DNA from: UBA8828 sp046315175
GTDB taxonomy: Bacteria > Verrucomicrobiota > Verrucomicrobiia > Opitutales > UBA953
Length of the DNA stretch: 64,000 nt
Direction: 5' to 3'
Assembly: GCA_046315175.1 (NCBI GenBank)
Contig: JBKDBK010000122.1
Location: 1-64,000 of the forward strand
The notes below the pieces were generated by a model. That model had not been told where the DNA came from and ran no database searches. It saw nothing but the letters and a program-made list of their open reading frames with translations. Positions 40,942 to 50,820 of this stretch are shown here, one piece after another; the first letter of the stretch is position 1, and each line of letters opens with the position of its first letter. The position numbers were made by a program, and so were the translations under genes.

Positions 40942-41736
40942 TCAGGTCAGCTCGGCCGGGCGCTCCTCCAGGGGGTCGAAGACCGTCACCCGGACGGCGG
41001 GGCGGGTCGCCCGGACCTCCGCCATCAGCCCGTCGACGATGACCGCCCGGTTGCACTCCTTGCTGAGATGCCCCAGGCAGACGTGGCCCAGCCCCTCCGC
41101 CCGGATGGACCGGAGCAGGTCGAGGGCCGCCAGGTTCGACAGGTGGCCGTGGTTGCCCCGGATGCGCTGCTTGAGGTGGGCGGGGCGCCGGGACAGGTCC
41201 AGCATCTCGTCGTCGTAGTTCGACTCGAGCACGAGGATGTCCGCCGCCTCCGCCTGGGCCCTGGCCCCCGGGGTGACATGCCCAAGGTCGGTCATCCAGG
41301 TGACCTTCCGGCCCGGGGACCCGACCTCCGGGGGGCACTGGATGGCGAACCCGACCGGGTCGGCGGCGTCATGGGGAATCGAGAAGGGGGTCACGGCCAA
41401 CCCCAGGGCCTCGAAGGCAGCCCCGGTGTCGAACAGCTGCCAGATCGGCGCCACCTTCTGCAGGGCCCCGATCCGACGGGCGGTCTCGCGGTTCGCGAAG
41501 ACCTTCAGCCCCGGATGGCGCCCCAGCAGGGCCGGGAGGCCGCCGCAATGGTCGCCGTGCTCATGGGTGACGAAGACCGCGTCGATCTGGCGGGGCTCGA
41601 TGCCCAGCGCCGTCAGACCGGCGGACAGCCGGGGCCAGGCGAACCCCACGTCGATGAGGAAGGTCCGCCCCCCGGCCCGCAGGACCGAGCAGTTGCCCGA
41701 GCTGCTCGTGCCGAGGACATGGAAGGAGAAGGCCAC
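40942..41736 (-). CDS. MBL-fold hydrolase (YycJ/WalJ-like, putative exonuclease)
   Basis: A 264-aa metallo-beta-lactamase-fold protein. FHVLGTSSSGNCSVLRAGGR at the N-terminus and FVTHEHGDHCGGLPAL (HxHxDH), with further ligands in TDLGHVTPG and VLESNYDDEMLD, match the YycJ/WalJ group (proposed 5'-3' exonuclease, cell-wall metabolism-linked in Firmicutes). No ATG is available upstream of the homology; the GTG at 41736 is the likely start. The open frame continues far upstream to 43803, but that stretch is antisense to glgC. The 87-bp gap to glgC should hold divergent promoters. Confidence 0.87.
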   Translation of the reverse strand: MAFSFHVLGTSSSGNCSVLRAGGRTFLIDVGFAWPRLSAGLTALGIEPRQIDAVFVTHEHGDHCGGLPALLGRHPGLKVFANRETARRIGALQKVAPIWQLFDTGAAFEALGLAVTPFSIPHDAADPVGFAIQCPPEVGSPGRKVTWMTDLGHVTPGARAQAEAADILVLESNYDDEMLDLSRRPAHLKQRIRGNHGHLSNLAALDLLRSIRAEGLGHVCLGHLSKECNRAVIVDGLMAEVRATRPAVRVTVFDPLEERPAELT

Positions 41737-41823
41737 CGCGCAAGGGAACCCGCCGGCGGGCGACTGCCAACCGGAAACCCTCTTTGGCTCGCCCTGCCCC
41801 GCCCCGCCCCGTAGGCTGCGGGC

Positions 41824-43122
41824 ATGTCCCAGTCCACCCCTCGCGTCATCTCCATCATCATGGGCGGCGGCCGCGGCACCCGGCTCTACCCCCTGACCAA
41901 GGACCGCTGCAAGCCGGCCGTCCCCCTGGCCGGCAACTACCGCCTGGTGGACATCCCAATCAGCAACTGCCTCAACTCCGGACTCAACCGCATCTACGTC
42001 CTGTCCCAGTTCAACACCGCCTCCCTCCACAAGCACATCCAGCAGACCTACAAGTTCGACCCCTTCGGGAAGGGCTTTGTCGACATCCTCGCGGCCGAGC
42101 AGACCGGCGACAAGGAGACCTGGTACCAAGGCACGGCCGACGCCGTGCGCCAGAACATGCACCACTACGGGCTGCAGGACGACGACCTCGTTCTCATCCT
42201 CTCCGGCGACCAGCTCTACCGGATGGATTTCCGCCCGATGATCGAGCAGCACCTGCGGACCAAGTCCGACATCACCATCGCCGCCAAGCCCCTCCCCTCC
42301 GACCAGGTCTCCGGCCTCGGCATCATGCGGGTCGACGGCGACCTGCGCGTCACCGAGTTTGTCGAGAAGCCCAAGGACCCCGCCCTCGTCCGCAGCCTCG
42401 CCCTCGCCGGGGAGGCCCGCGCCCGGCTCAGCGACACCTCCGACCGCGCCTACTGCCTCGCCTCGATGGGCATCTACCTCGTCTCCGGCCAGCGCCTCCG
42501 CGCCGCCCTCGCCGACCCCCTCCAGACCGACTTCGGCAAGGAGGTCATCCCCGGCATGGTCGCCAGCCACCGCCTCACCGCCTTCGTCTACGACGGGTAC
42601 TGGGAGGACATCGGCACGGTCGGCTCCTTCTGGGAATGCAACCTGACCCTGACCGACCCCGTGCCGCCCTTCGACTTCTTCGACGGCGGCCAGCCCGTCT
42701 TCACCCACGCCCGCTACCTGCCCCCGGCCAAGATCAACGGCTCCCGCTCCCACCGCGTCCTGCTCGCCCCCGGCTGCATCGTCGACGACGCCGAGCTCGA
42801 GCGCTGCGTCATCGGCGTGCGCTCCGTCATCCGCGCCGGCTCCCGCCTGGAGAACACCGTCATGATGGGCGCCGACCGCTACGAGCGGCCGGCCGACTTC
42901 GCCCGCAACCGCGAGGCGGGGCTGCCCGACGTCGGCGTCGGGCCCGGCTGCCACATCCGCCGCGCCATCATCGACAAGAACGCCCGCATCGGCGCCAACT
43001 GCCGGCTCTCCCCCGCCGGCCTCGCCGAGCGCACCGAGACCGCCGCCTGGTACGTCCGCGACGGCGTGCTCGTCGTCAAGAAGAACGCCGTGCTCTCGCC
43101 CGGCACCGTGGTCGGGGAATAG
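41824..43122 (+). CDS. glgC: Glucose-1-phosphate adenylyltransferase
   Basis: A 432-aa ADP-glucose pyrophosphorylase that makes ADP-glucose for glycogen or trehalose. The nucleotidyltransferase signature is MGGGRGTRLYPLTKDRCKPA, with the allosteric/catalytic segment GGNYRLVDIPISNCLNSG-type (AGNYRLVDIPISNCLNS). LSGDQLYRMDF holds the catalytic Asp. GLGIMRVDGDLRVTEFVEKP (glucose-1-P binding) and VYDGYWEDIGTVGSFWECN follow. A C-terminal left-handed beta-helix comes last (PGCIVDDAELERCVIG, IIDKNARIGANC). It is probably rate-limiting for glycogen synthesis; other glg genes are not adjacent. The gene two bases beyond its 3' end is an unknown membrane protein starting six bases later. Confidence 0.95.
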   Translation: MSQSTPRVISIIMGGGRGTRLYPLTKDRCKPAVPLAGNYRLVDIPISNCLNSGLNRIYVLSQFNTASLHKHIQQTYKFDPFGKGFVDILAAEQTGDKETWYQGTADAVRQNMHHYGLQDDDLVLILSGDQLYRMDFRPMIEQHLRTKSDITIAAKPLPSDQVSGLGIMRVDGDLRVTEFVEKPKDPALVRSLALAGEARARLSDTSDRAYCLASMGIYLVSGQRLRAALADPLQTDFGKEVIPGMVASHRLTAFVYDGYWEDIGTVGSFWECNLTLTDPVPPFDFFDGGQPVFTHARYLPPAKINGSRSHRVLLAPGCIVDDAELERCVIGVRSVIRAGSRLENTVMMGADRYERPADFARNREAGLPDVGVGPGCHIRRAIIDKNARIGANCRLSPAGLAERTETAAWYVRDGVLVVKKNAVLSPGTVVGE

Positions 43123-43128
43123 GCCTCG

Positions 43129-44253
43129 ATGCTCATCGCGCGCGCCCAGGTCTACTGGATCAACTGGCTCCTGCTCATCGCGGGAGCCGCCGCCACCGGC
43201 GTCGCCCCCGTGTACGACGCCTTCCTCCGCGGGGCCGTCGCCTCCTTCCTCGCCGCCGGCGCCCTCGCCGCCTACCGCCAGCTCGGCCCCCGCAAGGCCG
43301 CCTTCCTCGGCCTCGTCCTCGGCGTCGCCTGGCAGCTGTTCCTCCACCACGCCTGGGGCCGCATCGCCTGGAGCGAGGCCCACCGCGCCGCCGCGGAGGG
43401 CCGGCTCGGCATGGAGATGTCCGTCACCGCCGCCGCCTTCGCCGGCAGCGCCCTCGCCGCCGCCCTGATGAGCCGAGGCCTCGGCTGGGCCAAGGCCGCC
43501 GGCGTCGGCGCCCTCCTCTCCCTCAGCATGACCGCCCTGCCCTACGGCATCGTCAACGCGATGGACCGCAACCGCGCAGGACCCATCGACATCGTGTGGA
43601 TCGCCGAGGCCACCGCGCTCGACGACGAGGGCCGACCCCTCCGCCCCCGCGGCGTCGCCACACCCAGCCTCGGCGCGCAGGAAATCGCCACCCTCCGCCA
43701 GCGTTTCCTCACCGTCGACGTCGCCGGCGAGGTCGCCGTCGTCGGGCCCGACGGCCGCCGCCTCTGGCCCGCCTGGCGCCAGCGCATCTCCCAGGCCGGT
43801 CACGAGACCCTGCCCGCCCGCACCGTCCTCATCGTCAACCGGCTGCCGGCCGACGCGCGCGTCCCGGCGGTCGACCTCATCCTAAGCGAGAGCCCCGAGG
43901 GCCGGCGCGGGCTCGAGTTCGCCCTCGAGGAGGGCGCGGCCAAGGCCGGCGCCTTCGGCGACCAGCCGCTTGAGGAGCCGCCCACCGTCCGCCTCGAGGT
44001 CGGTTCCAACGCCGAGGGCGTCTGGTTCCGCGCCCTGCGCGCCCTCCCCCTCGGCCGAAACTACCCGACCGGCGGCGCCGACGAGCGCACGGGGCTGCCC
44101 TCGCGTGTGCCCAGCCCCGGCAGCACCGGACGCCTCGGGCCCGCGCCCGAGCCGCCCGCCGCCACCGCCCCGACGCGCGTTCCCGAAATCGGGCAGATGC
44201 GCATCCCGAACAGCCACCCAGCCGCCGAAGTGCCCCTGGGACCGGGAGAATGA
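43129..44253 (+). CDS. Hypothetical membrane protein
   Basis: A 374-aa protein with an N-terminal hydrophobic region of about four spans (NWLLLIAGAAATGVAPVYDA near 13, AVASFLAAGALAAYRQLG near 36, AAFLGLVLGVAWQLFLHH near 57, and a long helix about 95-140). A soluble domain (about 150-300) follows, then a proline-rich C-terminus (about 320-374). No family was recognised. It starts six bases after glgC and overlaps the flavoprotein start by four bases, so it sits in a glgC-X-yhiN operon. Function unknown; topology suggests an envelope protein. Confidence 0.65.
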   Translation: MLIARAQVYWINWLLLIAGAAATGVAPVYDAFLRGAVASFLAAGALAAYRQLGPRKAAFLGLVLGVAWQLFLHHAWGRIAWSEAHRAAAEGRLGMEMSVTAAAFAGSALAAALMSRGLGWAKAAGVGALLSLSMTALPYGIVNAMDRNRAGPIDIVWIAEATALDDEGRPLRPRGVATPSLGAQEIATLRQRFLTVDVAGEVAVVGPDGRRLWPAWRQRISQAGHETLPARTVLIVNRLPADARVPAVDLILSESPEGRRGLEFALEEGAAKAGAFGDQPLEEPPTVRLEVGSNAEGVWFRALRALPLGRNYPTGGADERTGLPSRVPSPGSTGRLGPAPEPPAATAPTRVPEIGQMRIPNSHPAAEVPLGPGE

Positions 44254-45464
44254 GCCGACACATCGCCGTCATCGGCGGGGGAGCCGCCGGATTCTTCGCC
44301 GCCATCGCCGCGGCGGAGCGCCTCGGCAAGGAAGGCAAGGTCACGCTGCTCGAGGCCACGGCCCACCCCTTGGCCAAGGTCCGCATCTCCGGGGGAGGCA
44401 GGTGCAACCTCACCCACAGCTGCTTCGATCCCGCGGAGCTGGCCAAACGCTACCCCCGGGGTGGACGCGAGCTGCTCGGCGCCTTCCACCGCTGGCAACC
44501 CCGCGACACCCTTGAGTGGTTCGCCAAGCGCGGCGTGGCCGCGAAGGCCGAGGCCGACGGCCGCATGTTCCCCGTGACCGACGACTCCGCGACCGTGGTC
44601 GACTGCCTGACGCGGGCCGCGCGCAAGGCGGGGGTCGACCTCCGCCTGCGCTGCCCTGTCAGGTCGATCCGCCGCGAGGGAGACGGCTTTTCCCTCGAGC
44701 TGGCCGACGGCCCCCTGCGCGTCGACCGCGTCATCCTCGCCACCGGAGGCGCCGCGGGCGGAGGCGGCCACGCCCTCGCCGCGGGCCTCGGCCATTCCAT
44801 CGAGCCGCCCGTGCCCTCCCTCTTCACCTTCCGCATCCGCGACCCCCGCCTCGAGGGCCTCTCCGGCCTCTCCGTCGCCGACGCCGGGACCGAGGTCGAG
44901 GGCACCCGGCTCCGCGAGCGCGGCCCCGTCCTCGTCACCCATGACGGCCTCAGCGGGCCCGGCATCCTGCGCCTCTCCGCCTGGGGCGCGCGCGACCTCG
45001 CCCTGGCCAACCACCGCTTCACCCTCGGGGTCAACTGGGCGCCGACCCTCGCCCCCGCAGCCGTGGAAGCCACGCTCGCCGGCCTGCGCGAGCGCGAGGC
45101 CCGCAAGTCCGTCGCCACCTGGAACCCCTTCGGCATCCCCGGTCGCCTCTGGGAGCGCCTCGCCGCCGCGACCGGCGCCTCCGGCACCTGGGCCAACCTG
45201 CCGGCCGACCGCCTGAAGGCGCTTGCCGCCCAGGTCTCGGCCACCCGGCTCCAGGTGGACGGCAAGAACACCAACAAGGAGGAGTTCGTCACCTGCGGCG
45301 GCGTCCGGCTCCGCGAGGTCGACTTCCGCGCCATGGAGAGCCGCGTCGCCCCCGGGCTGCACCTGGCCGGCGAGGTGCTCGACATCGACGGGGTCACCGG
45401 CGGCTTCAACTTCCAGGCCGCCTGGACCACCGGCTGGCTGGCCGGCAACGCCGCGGCCGCCTGA
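44250..45464 (+). CDS. NAD(P)/FAD-dependent oxidoreductase (YhiN/HI0933 family)
   Basis: A 404-aa FAD protein of the HI0933/YhiN family, whose physiological reaction is still unknown. The N-terminal dinucleotide fold is IAVIGGGAAGFFAAIAAAER. The conserved family motif is KVRISGGGRCNLTHSCFDPA. ADGRMFPVTDDSATVVDCL, VILATGGAAGGGGHALAAGL and the C-terminal GLHLAGEVLDIDGVTGGFNF with AWTTGWLAG complete the set. Start overlaps the preceding gene (ATGA). Cytosolic flavoprotein. Confidence 0.9.
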   Translation: MSRHIAVIGGGAAGFFAAIAAAERLGKEGKVTLLEATAHPLAKVRISGGGRCNLTHSCFDPAELAKRYPRGGRELLGAFHRWQPRDTLEWFAKRGVAAKAEADGRMFPVTDDSATVVDCLTRAARKAGVDLRLRCPVRSIRREGDGFSLELADGPLRVDRVILATGGAAGGGGHALAAGLGHSIEPPVPSLFTFRIRDPRLEGLSGLSVADAGTEVEGTRLRERGPVLVTHDGLSGPGILRLSAWGARDLALANHRFTLGVNWAPTLAPAAVEATLAGLREREARKSVATWNPFGIPGRLWERLAAATGASGTWANLPADRLKALAAQVSATRLQVDGKNTNKEEFVTCGGVRLREVDFRAMESRVAPGLHLAGEVLDIDGVTGGFNFQAAWTTGWLAGNAAAA

Positions 45465-45518
45465 GGCGGGTTCGCGCTTGCCCCGGGGGCGCGGCGCAAC
45501 CACTCCTCGGAGCCCACC

Positions 45519-47381
<1,863 letters not shown>

Positions 47382-47428
47382 CCACCCGGGGCAGCCTGGG
47401 CTTTTAAAGACCCTTCCCCACGACGCCC

Positions 47429-47992
47429 ATGCCCAGCCTACCGGTCAACCGCATCAAGAAGAAGAACATCATCAGCTACAACGGCGAGCTGTGCGTGGTC
47501 CTCGAGTGCCAGGTCCGCACCCCCCCGAACAACGCCTCCTACTGCCAGATGGAGATCCGCTCCATCAAGACCGGGGCCAAGATCCCCGTCCGCACCGGCA
47601 TCAACGCCTCCTACGAGGTCTTCGACAACTCCATCAAGCAGCTCGAGATGTCCTACGAGGCCGACGGCAGCTACGTCTTCGTCGACCCCTCCTCCTTCGA
47701 GGAGTTCTACGTCTCCGCCCAGACCCTCGAGGACTCCAAGGAGTTCATCATCCCCGGCCAGAGCTACACCGTCCTCTTCGTCGAGGGCAAGCCCGTCACC
47801 GTCGATCTCCCCCCGTCCGTCACGGTCAAGGTCCTGGAGGCTCCTCCCGCCGTCAAGGGCGACACCGCCGGCAACGTCCAGAAGTCCGTCACCTGCGAGA
47901 ACGGCCTGATTGTCAACGTCCCCCTGTTCATCAAGGAGGGCGAGGTCATCAAGGTCAGCACGGAGAACAAGGAATACCTCGGTCGCGCCTGA
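47429..47992 (+). CDS. efp: Elongation factor P
   Basis: A 187-aa EF-P that relieves ribosome stalling at polyproline. It has the three-barrel fold signals: IKKKNIISYNGELCVVLECQ, SIKTGAKIPVRTGINA, QLEMSYEADGSYVFVDPSSF, and the C-terminal GLIVNVPLFIKEGEVIKVST and EYLGRA. The domain-I loop reads VRTPPNNASYCQ; residue 34 is Asn, where other EF-Ps carry the modified Lys (E. coli) or Arg (Pseudomonas). The loop is one residue longer than the E. coli loop. Modification enzymes (EpmA/B, EarP) are not in this window. The ATG at 47429 has a C-rich, non-SD leader. A strong terminator follows. Confidence 0.93.
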   Translation: MPSLPVNRIKKKNIISYNGELCVVLECQVRTPPNNASYCQMEIRSIKTGAKIPVRTGINASYEVFDNSIKQLEMSYEADGSYVFVDPSSFEEFYVSAQTLEDSKEFIIPGQSYTVLFVEGKPVTVDLPPSVTVKVLEAPPAVKGDTAGNVQKSVTCENGLIVNVPLFIKEGEVIKVSTENKEYLGRA

Positions 47993-48015
47993 GCGCGGGC
48001 CCGGCTCTCCCCCTC

Positions 48016-48038
48016 GGGCGGCCTCGGCCGCCCTTTTT
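48016..48038 (+). terminator. Rho-independent terminator after efp
   Basis: GGGCGGCC (48016-48023), TC loop, GGCCGCCC (48026-48033), TTTTT. Perfect 8-bp stem 24 nt after the efp stop. It closely resembles the sucD terminator. Confidence 0.9.
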
Positions 48039-48065
48039 CTTGCCCGCCGCCGCGACCGGAGCCGC

Positions 48066-48136
48066 TAGTCCGACTAGGATTCGAACCTAGACTAAGAGGA
48101 CCAAAACCACTTGTGCTGCCATTACACCATCGGACT
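48066..48136 (-). tRNA. tRNA-Gln (anticodon TTG)
   Basis: Read on the minus strand: acceptor AGTCCGA pairs with TCGGACT; D-arm GTGT/GCAC; anticodon loop TTTTGGT with anticodon TTG (Gln, CAA codon); T-arm CTAGG-TTCGAAT-CCTAG; discriminator A; no encoded CCA. The anticodon stem AGTGG/CCTCT has a T-T mismatch at pair 29:41, the only unpaired position. It lies in the gap between the efp terminator and pyrH. No other tRNA was seen. Confidence 0.93.
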
Positions 48137-48220
48137 GCGGACGTCTCTTCTCCCCCTCCGGGCGGCGGGAGTCAAGCAGGGGGTTGACGCTCGCGGGGGG
48201 TTCGCCCTACAACCCCGCTC

Positions 48221-48946
48221 ATGCCCAACGCCAAGCCGAGGTATCGCCGCATCCTGCTCAAGCTGAGCGGGGAGGCCCTCCGCAACGACGCCACCGCGGA
48301 CCCCATCGACCCCGCCGTCCTCGACCGGCTCGCCCAGGAGCTCAAGTCCGTCCAGGCCCTCGGGACCCAGATCGCCATCGTGGTCGGCGGCGGCAACATC
48401 TTCCGCGGCCTCGCCGAGGCCAAGGCCAACGGCACCGACCGCACCACCGGCGACACGATGGGCATGCTCGCCACCGTCATCAACGGCCTCGCCCTGATGG
48501 ACCGCCTGGAGAAGAACGGCCTCGAGGTCCGCGTCATGACCGCCATCCCCATGGATCGCGTCGCCGAGCCCTTCATCCAGCGCCGCGCCACCCGTCACCT
48601 CGAGCGCGGGCGCGTCACCATCTTCGTCGGCGGCACGGGCAACCCCTACTGCACCACCGACTACGCCGCCGCGCTCCGGGCCAACGAGATCGGGGCCGAC
48701 GTGCTGATGAAGGCGACCAAGGTCGACGGCGTCTACGACAGCGACCCCAAGCGCAACAAGGCCGCCAAGCGCTACGCCAAGGTCTCCTACCGCGAGGTCC
48801 TCGAGCGCCGGCTCGGCGTGATGGACGCCGAGGCCTTCTCCCTCTGCGAGGCCAACCACCTGCCCATCCTCGTCTTCTCGATGAACGAGCCGGGCGCCGT
48901 CCTCCGCGCCGTCAAGGGCGCCTCCTCCGGCACCCTCGTCAGCTGA
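48221..48946 (+). CDS. pyrH: UMP kinase
   Basis: A 241-aa bacterial UMP kinase of the amino-acid-kinase fold (UMP + ATP to UDP, pyrimidine synthesis). Signatures: ILLKLSGEALRNDATADPID, IAIVVGGGNIFRGLAEA, DTMGMLATVINGLALMDRLE, TIFVGGTGNPYCTTDYAAAL, DVLMKATKVDGVYDSDPKRN. Followed 15 bp later by frr, the commonest bacterial order; tsf and rpsB are missing upstream. Starts ATG 48221, preceded by CCCCGCTC rather than an SD. Confidence 0.96.
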   Translation: MPNAKPRYRRILLKLSGEALRNDATADPIDPAVLDRLAQELKSVQALGTQIAIVVGGGNIFRGLAEAKANGTDRTTGDTMGMLATVINGLALMDRLEKNGLEVRVMTAIPMDRVAEPFIQRRATRHLERGRVTIFVGGTGNPYCTTDYAAALRANEIGADVLMKATKVDGVYDSDPKRNKAAKRYAKVSYREVLERRLGVMDAEAFSLCEANHLPILVFSMNEPGAVLRAVKGASSGTLVS

Positions 48947-48961
48947 CCCTTTCCCACCACC

Positions 48962-49528
48962 ATGGACCTCAAGAAGACCATCGCCGACGGCGCCGCCACC
49001 ATGAAGAAGGCGGTTGACTGGACCTCGCACGAGCTCGCCACGCTCCACACCGGCAAGGCCTCCCCCTCCATGGTCGAGGGCATCAGCGTCCACGTCGAGG
49101 CCTACGGGATGACCCAGCGCCTCAAGGACATGGCCGCCATCACGACGCCCGACGCGCGCACCATCGTCATCACGCCGTTCGACAAGGCCGTGACCGACGA
49201 CATCCGCAAGGCCATCCAGGCGGCCAACATCGGCATCAACCCCGTCCCCCAGGGCGGCTTCATCCGGTGCCCCGTCCCCGAGCTCACCGGCGAGCGCCGG
49301 CGCGACCTGGCCAAGGTCGCCCACCGCCTCGCCGAGGAGGGCCGCGTGCGCGTGCGCAACGCCCGCCGCGACTGCCTCGAGGCCGTCAAGAAGGGCCACA
49401 AGGACAAGCTCGTGACCGACGACGACCTCAAGCGCGCCGAGAAGGAGGTCCAGGGCCACACCGACGCCGCCGCCAAGCAGGTCGACGCCCTCCTCAAGGC
49501 CAAGGAAACCGAGCTCGGCACGGTCTGA
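48962..49528 (+). CDS. frr: Ribosome recycling factor
   Basis: A 188-aa RRF that with EF-G splits post-termination ribosomes. Features: MKKAVDWTSHELATLHTGKA (domain I helix), MTQRLKDMAAITTPDARTIV, NIGINPVPQGGFIRCPVPEL (domain II hinge and loop), TGERRRDLAKVAHRLAEEGR, RVRNARRDCLEAVKKGHKDK. Length is typical (about 185). The usual hinge Arg/Pro motif is read as IRCPVPEL. Start ATG at 48962 after TTTCCCACCACC, no SD. Confidence 0.95.
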   Translation: MDLKKTIADGAATMKKAVDWTSHELATLHTGKASPSMVEGISVHVEAYGMTQRLKDMAAITTPDARTIVITPFDKAVTDDIRKAIQAANIGINPVPQGGFIRCPVPELTGERRRDLAKVAHRLAEEGRVRVRNARRDCLEAVKKGHKDKLVTDDDLKRAEKEVQGHTDAAAKQVDALLKAKETELGTV

Positions 49529-49589
49529 GGCCGCGCCCGCCCGCCCCAGGCGCCCGCCCGCGGTCGCCCGTCCTCCCTTCCCAACCCTC

Positions 49590-50801
49590 ATGAACATCCA
49601 CGAATACCAAGCCAAGGCCCTGCTCGAGCAGTTCGGCGTCGCCGTGCCCAGGGGCGTCGCCGCCAAGGATCCCTCCGAGTTCGAGGCCGCCTTGGCCAAG
49701 CTCGACGGCTCCGCCGGCTACATGGTCAAGTCCCAGATCCACGCCGGCGGCCGCGGCAAGGGCAGCTTCACCAACGGGCTCAAGGGCGGCGTCAAGTTCT
49801 CCGCCACCCGCGAGAAGGCCCTCGAGAACGCCCGCGCCATGCTGGGCAACACCCTCGTGACCGCCCAGACCGGCCCCGACGGCCGCAAGGTCCAGGCCCT
49901 CTACTTCACCGAGGCCGCCAACCTCGGCAAGCGCCCCGACGGCCGCGACGACGAGTACTACCTCGCCATCCTCCTCGACCGCGCCACCTCGCGCCCCGTC
50001 ATCGTCGCCTCGACCGAGGGCGGCGTCGAGATCGAGAAGGTCGCGCACGACACCCCCGAGCGCATCACCAAGGTGCAGGTCGACCCCGCGGCCGGCCTCC
50101 AGCCCTACCAGGCCCGGCAGGTCGCCTTCGCCCTCGGCTTCAAGGGCGAGCTCTTCAAGCAGGCCGTCGCCCTCGTGACCAAGCTCTACCAGTTCTACTG
50201 GGAGAAGGACTGCGCCATGGTCGAGATCAACCCCCTGCTCGTGACCAAGGAGGGGCGGCTTGTCGCCCTCGACGCCAAGGTGTCGTTCGACGACAACGCC
50301 CTCTTCCGCCACCCCGACGTCGTCGCCCTCCGCGACCTCGCCGAGGAGGACCCCAAGGAGATCGAGGCCTCCAAGTTCGGCCTCTCCTACATCGCGCTCG
50401 ACGGCAACATCGCCTGCCTCGTCAACGGCGCCGGGCTCGCCATGTCCACCATGGACATCATCCAGCACTTCGGCGGCCGCCCGGCCAACTTCCTCGACGT
50501 CGGGGGCGGCGCCTCCAAGGACCAGGTCACCGCGGCCTTCAAGATCATCCTCGGCGACCCCAACGTGAAGGGCATCCTCGTCAACATCTTCGGCGGCATC
50601 ATGGACTGCGACATCATCGCCCAGGGCATTGTCGCCGCCGCCCGCGAGACCGGGCTCAGCCTCCCCCTCGTCGTCCGCCTCGAGGGCAACAACGTCGCCG
50701 CCGGCAAGGCCACCCTCGCCGCCAGCGGGCTCAAGCTCGTTTCCGGCGACTCCATGGCCGACGCCGCCCAGAAGATCGTCGCCCTCGTCGGCAAGGCCTG
50801 A
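49590..50801 (+). CDS. sucC: Succinyl-CoA synthetase beta subunit
   Basis: A 403-aa ADP-forming succinate-CoA ligase beta subunit (TCA cycle). ATP-grasp N-terminus: MNIHEYQAKALLEQFGVAVP, then MVKSQIHAGGRGKGSFTNGL; MVEINPLLVTKEGRLVALDA; C-terminal GAGLAMSTMDIIQHFGGRPA, NFLDVGGGASKDQVTAAFKI and FGGIMDCDIIAQGIV. Forms a heterotetramer with SucD, encoded 19 bp downstream. C-rich leader, no SD. Confidence 0.96.
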   Translation: MNIHEYQAKALLEQFGVAVPRGVAAKDPSEFEAALAKLDGSAGYMVKSQIHAGGRGKGSFTNGLKGGVKFSATREKALENARAMLGNTLVTAQTGPDGRKVQALYFTEAANLGKRPDGRDDEYYLAILLDRATSRPVIVASTEGGVEIEKVAHDTPERITKVQVDPAAGLQPYQARQVAFALGFKGELFKQAVALVTKLYQFYWEKDCAMVEINPLLVTKEGRLVALDAKVSFDDNALFRHPDVVALRDLAEEDPKEIEASKFGLSYIALDGNIACLVNGAGLAMSTMDIIQHFGGRPANFLDVGGGASKDQVTAAFKIILGDPNVKGILVNIFGGIMDCDIIAQGIVAAARETGLSLPLVVRLEGNNVAAGKATLAASGLKLVSGDSMADAAQKIVALVGKA

Positions 50802-50820
50802 ACCCAAGACCCGCTTCACA

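Noticed and set aside
41736..43803. MBL frame extending to 43803
   Set aside because: Antisense to glgC. Homology starts at the GTG at 41736.
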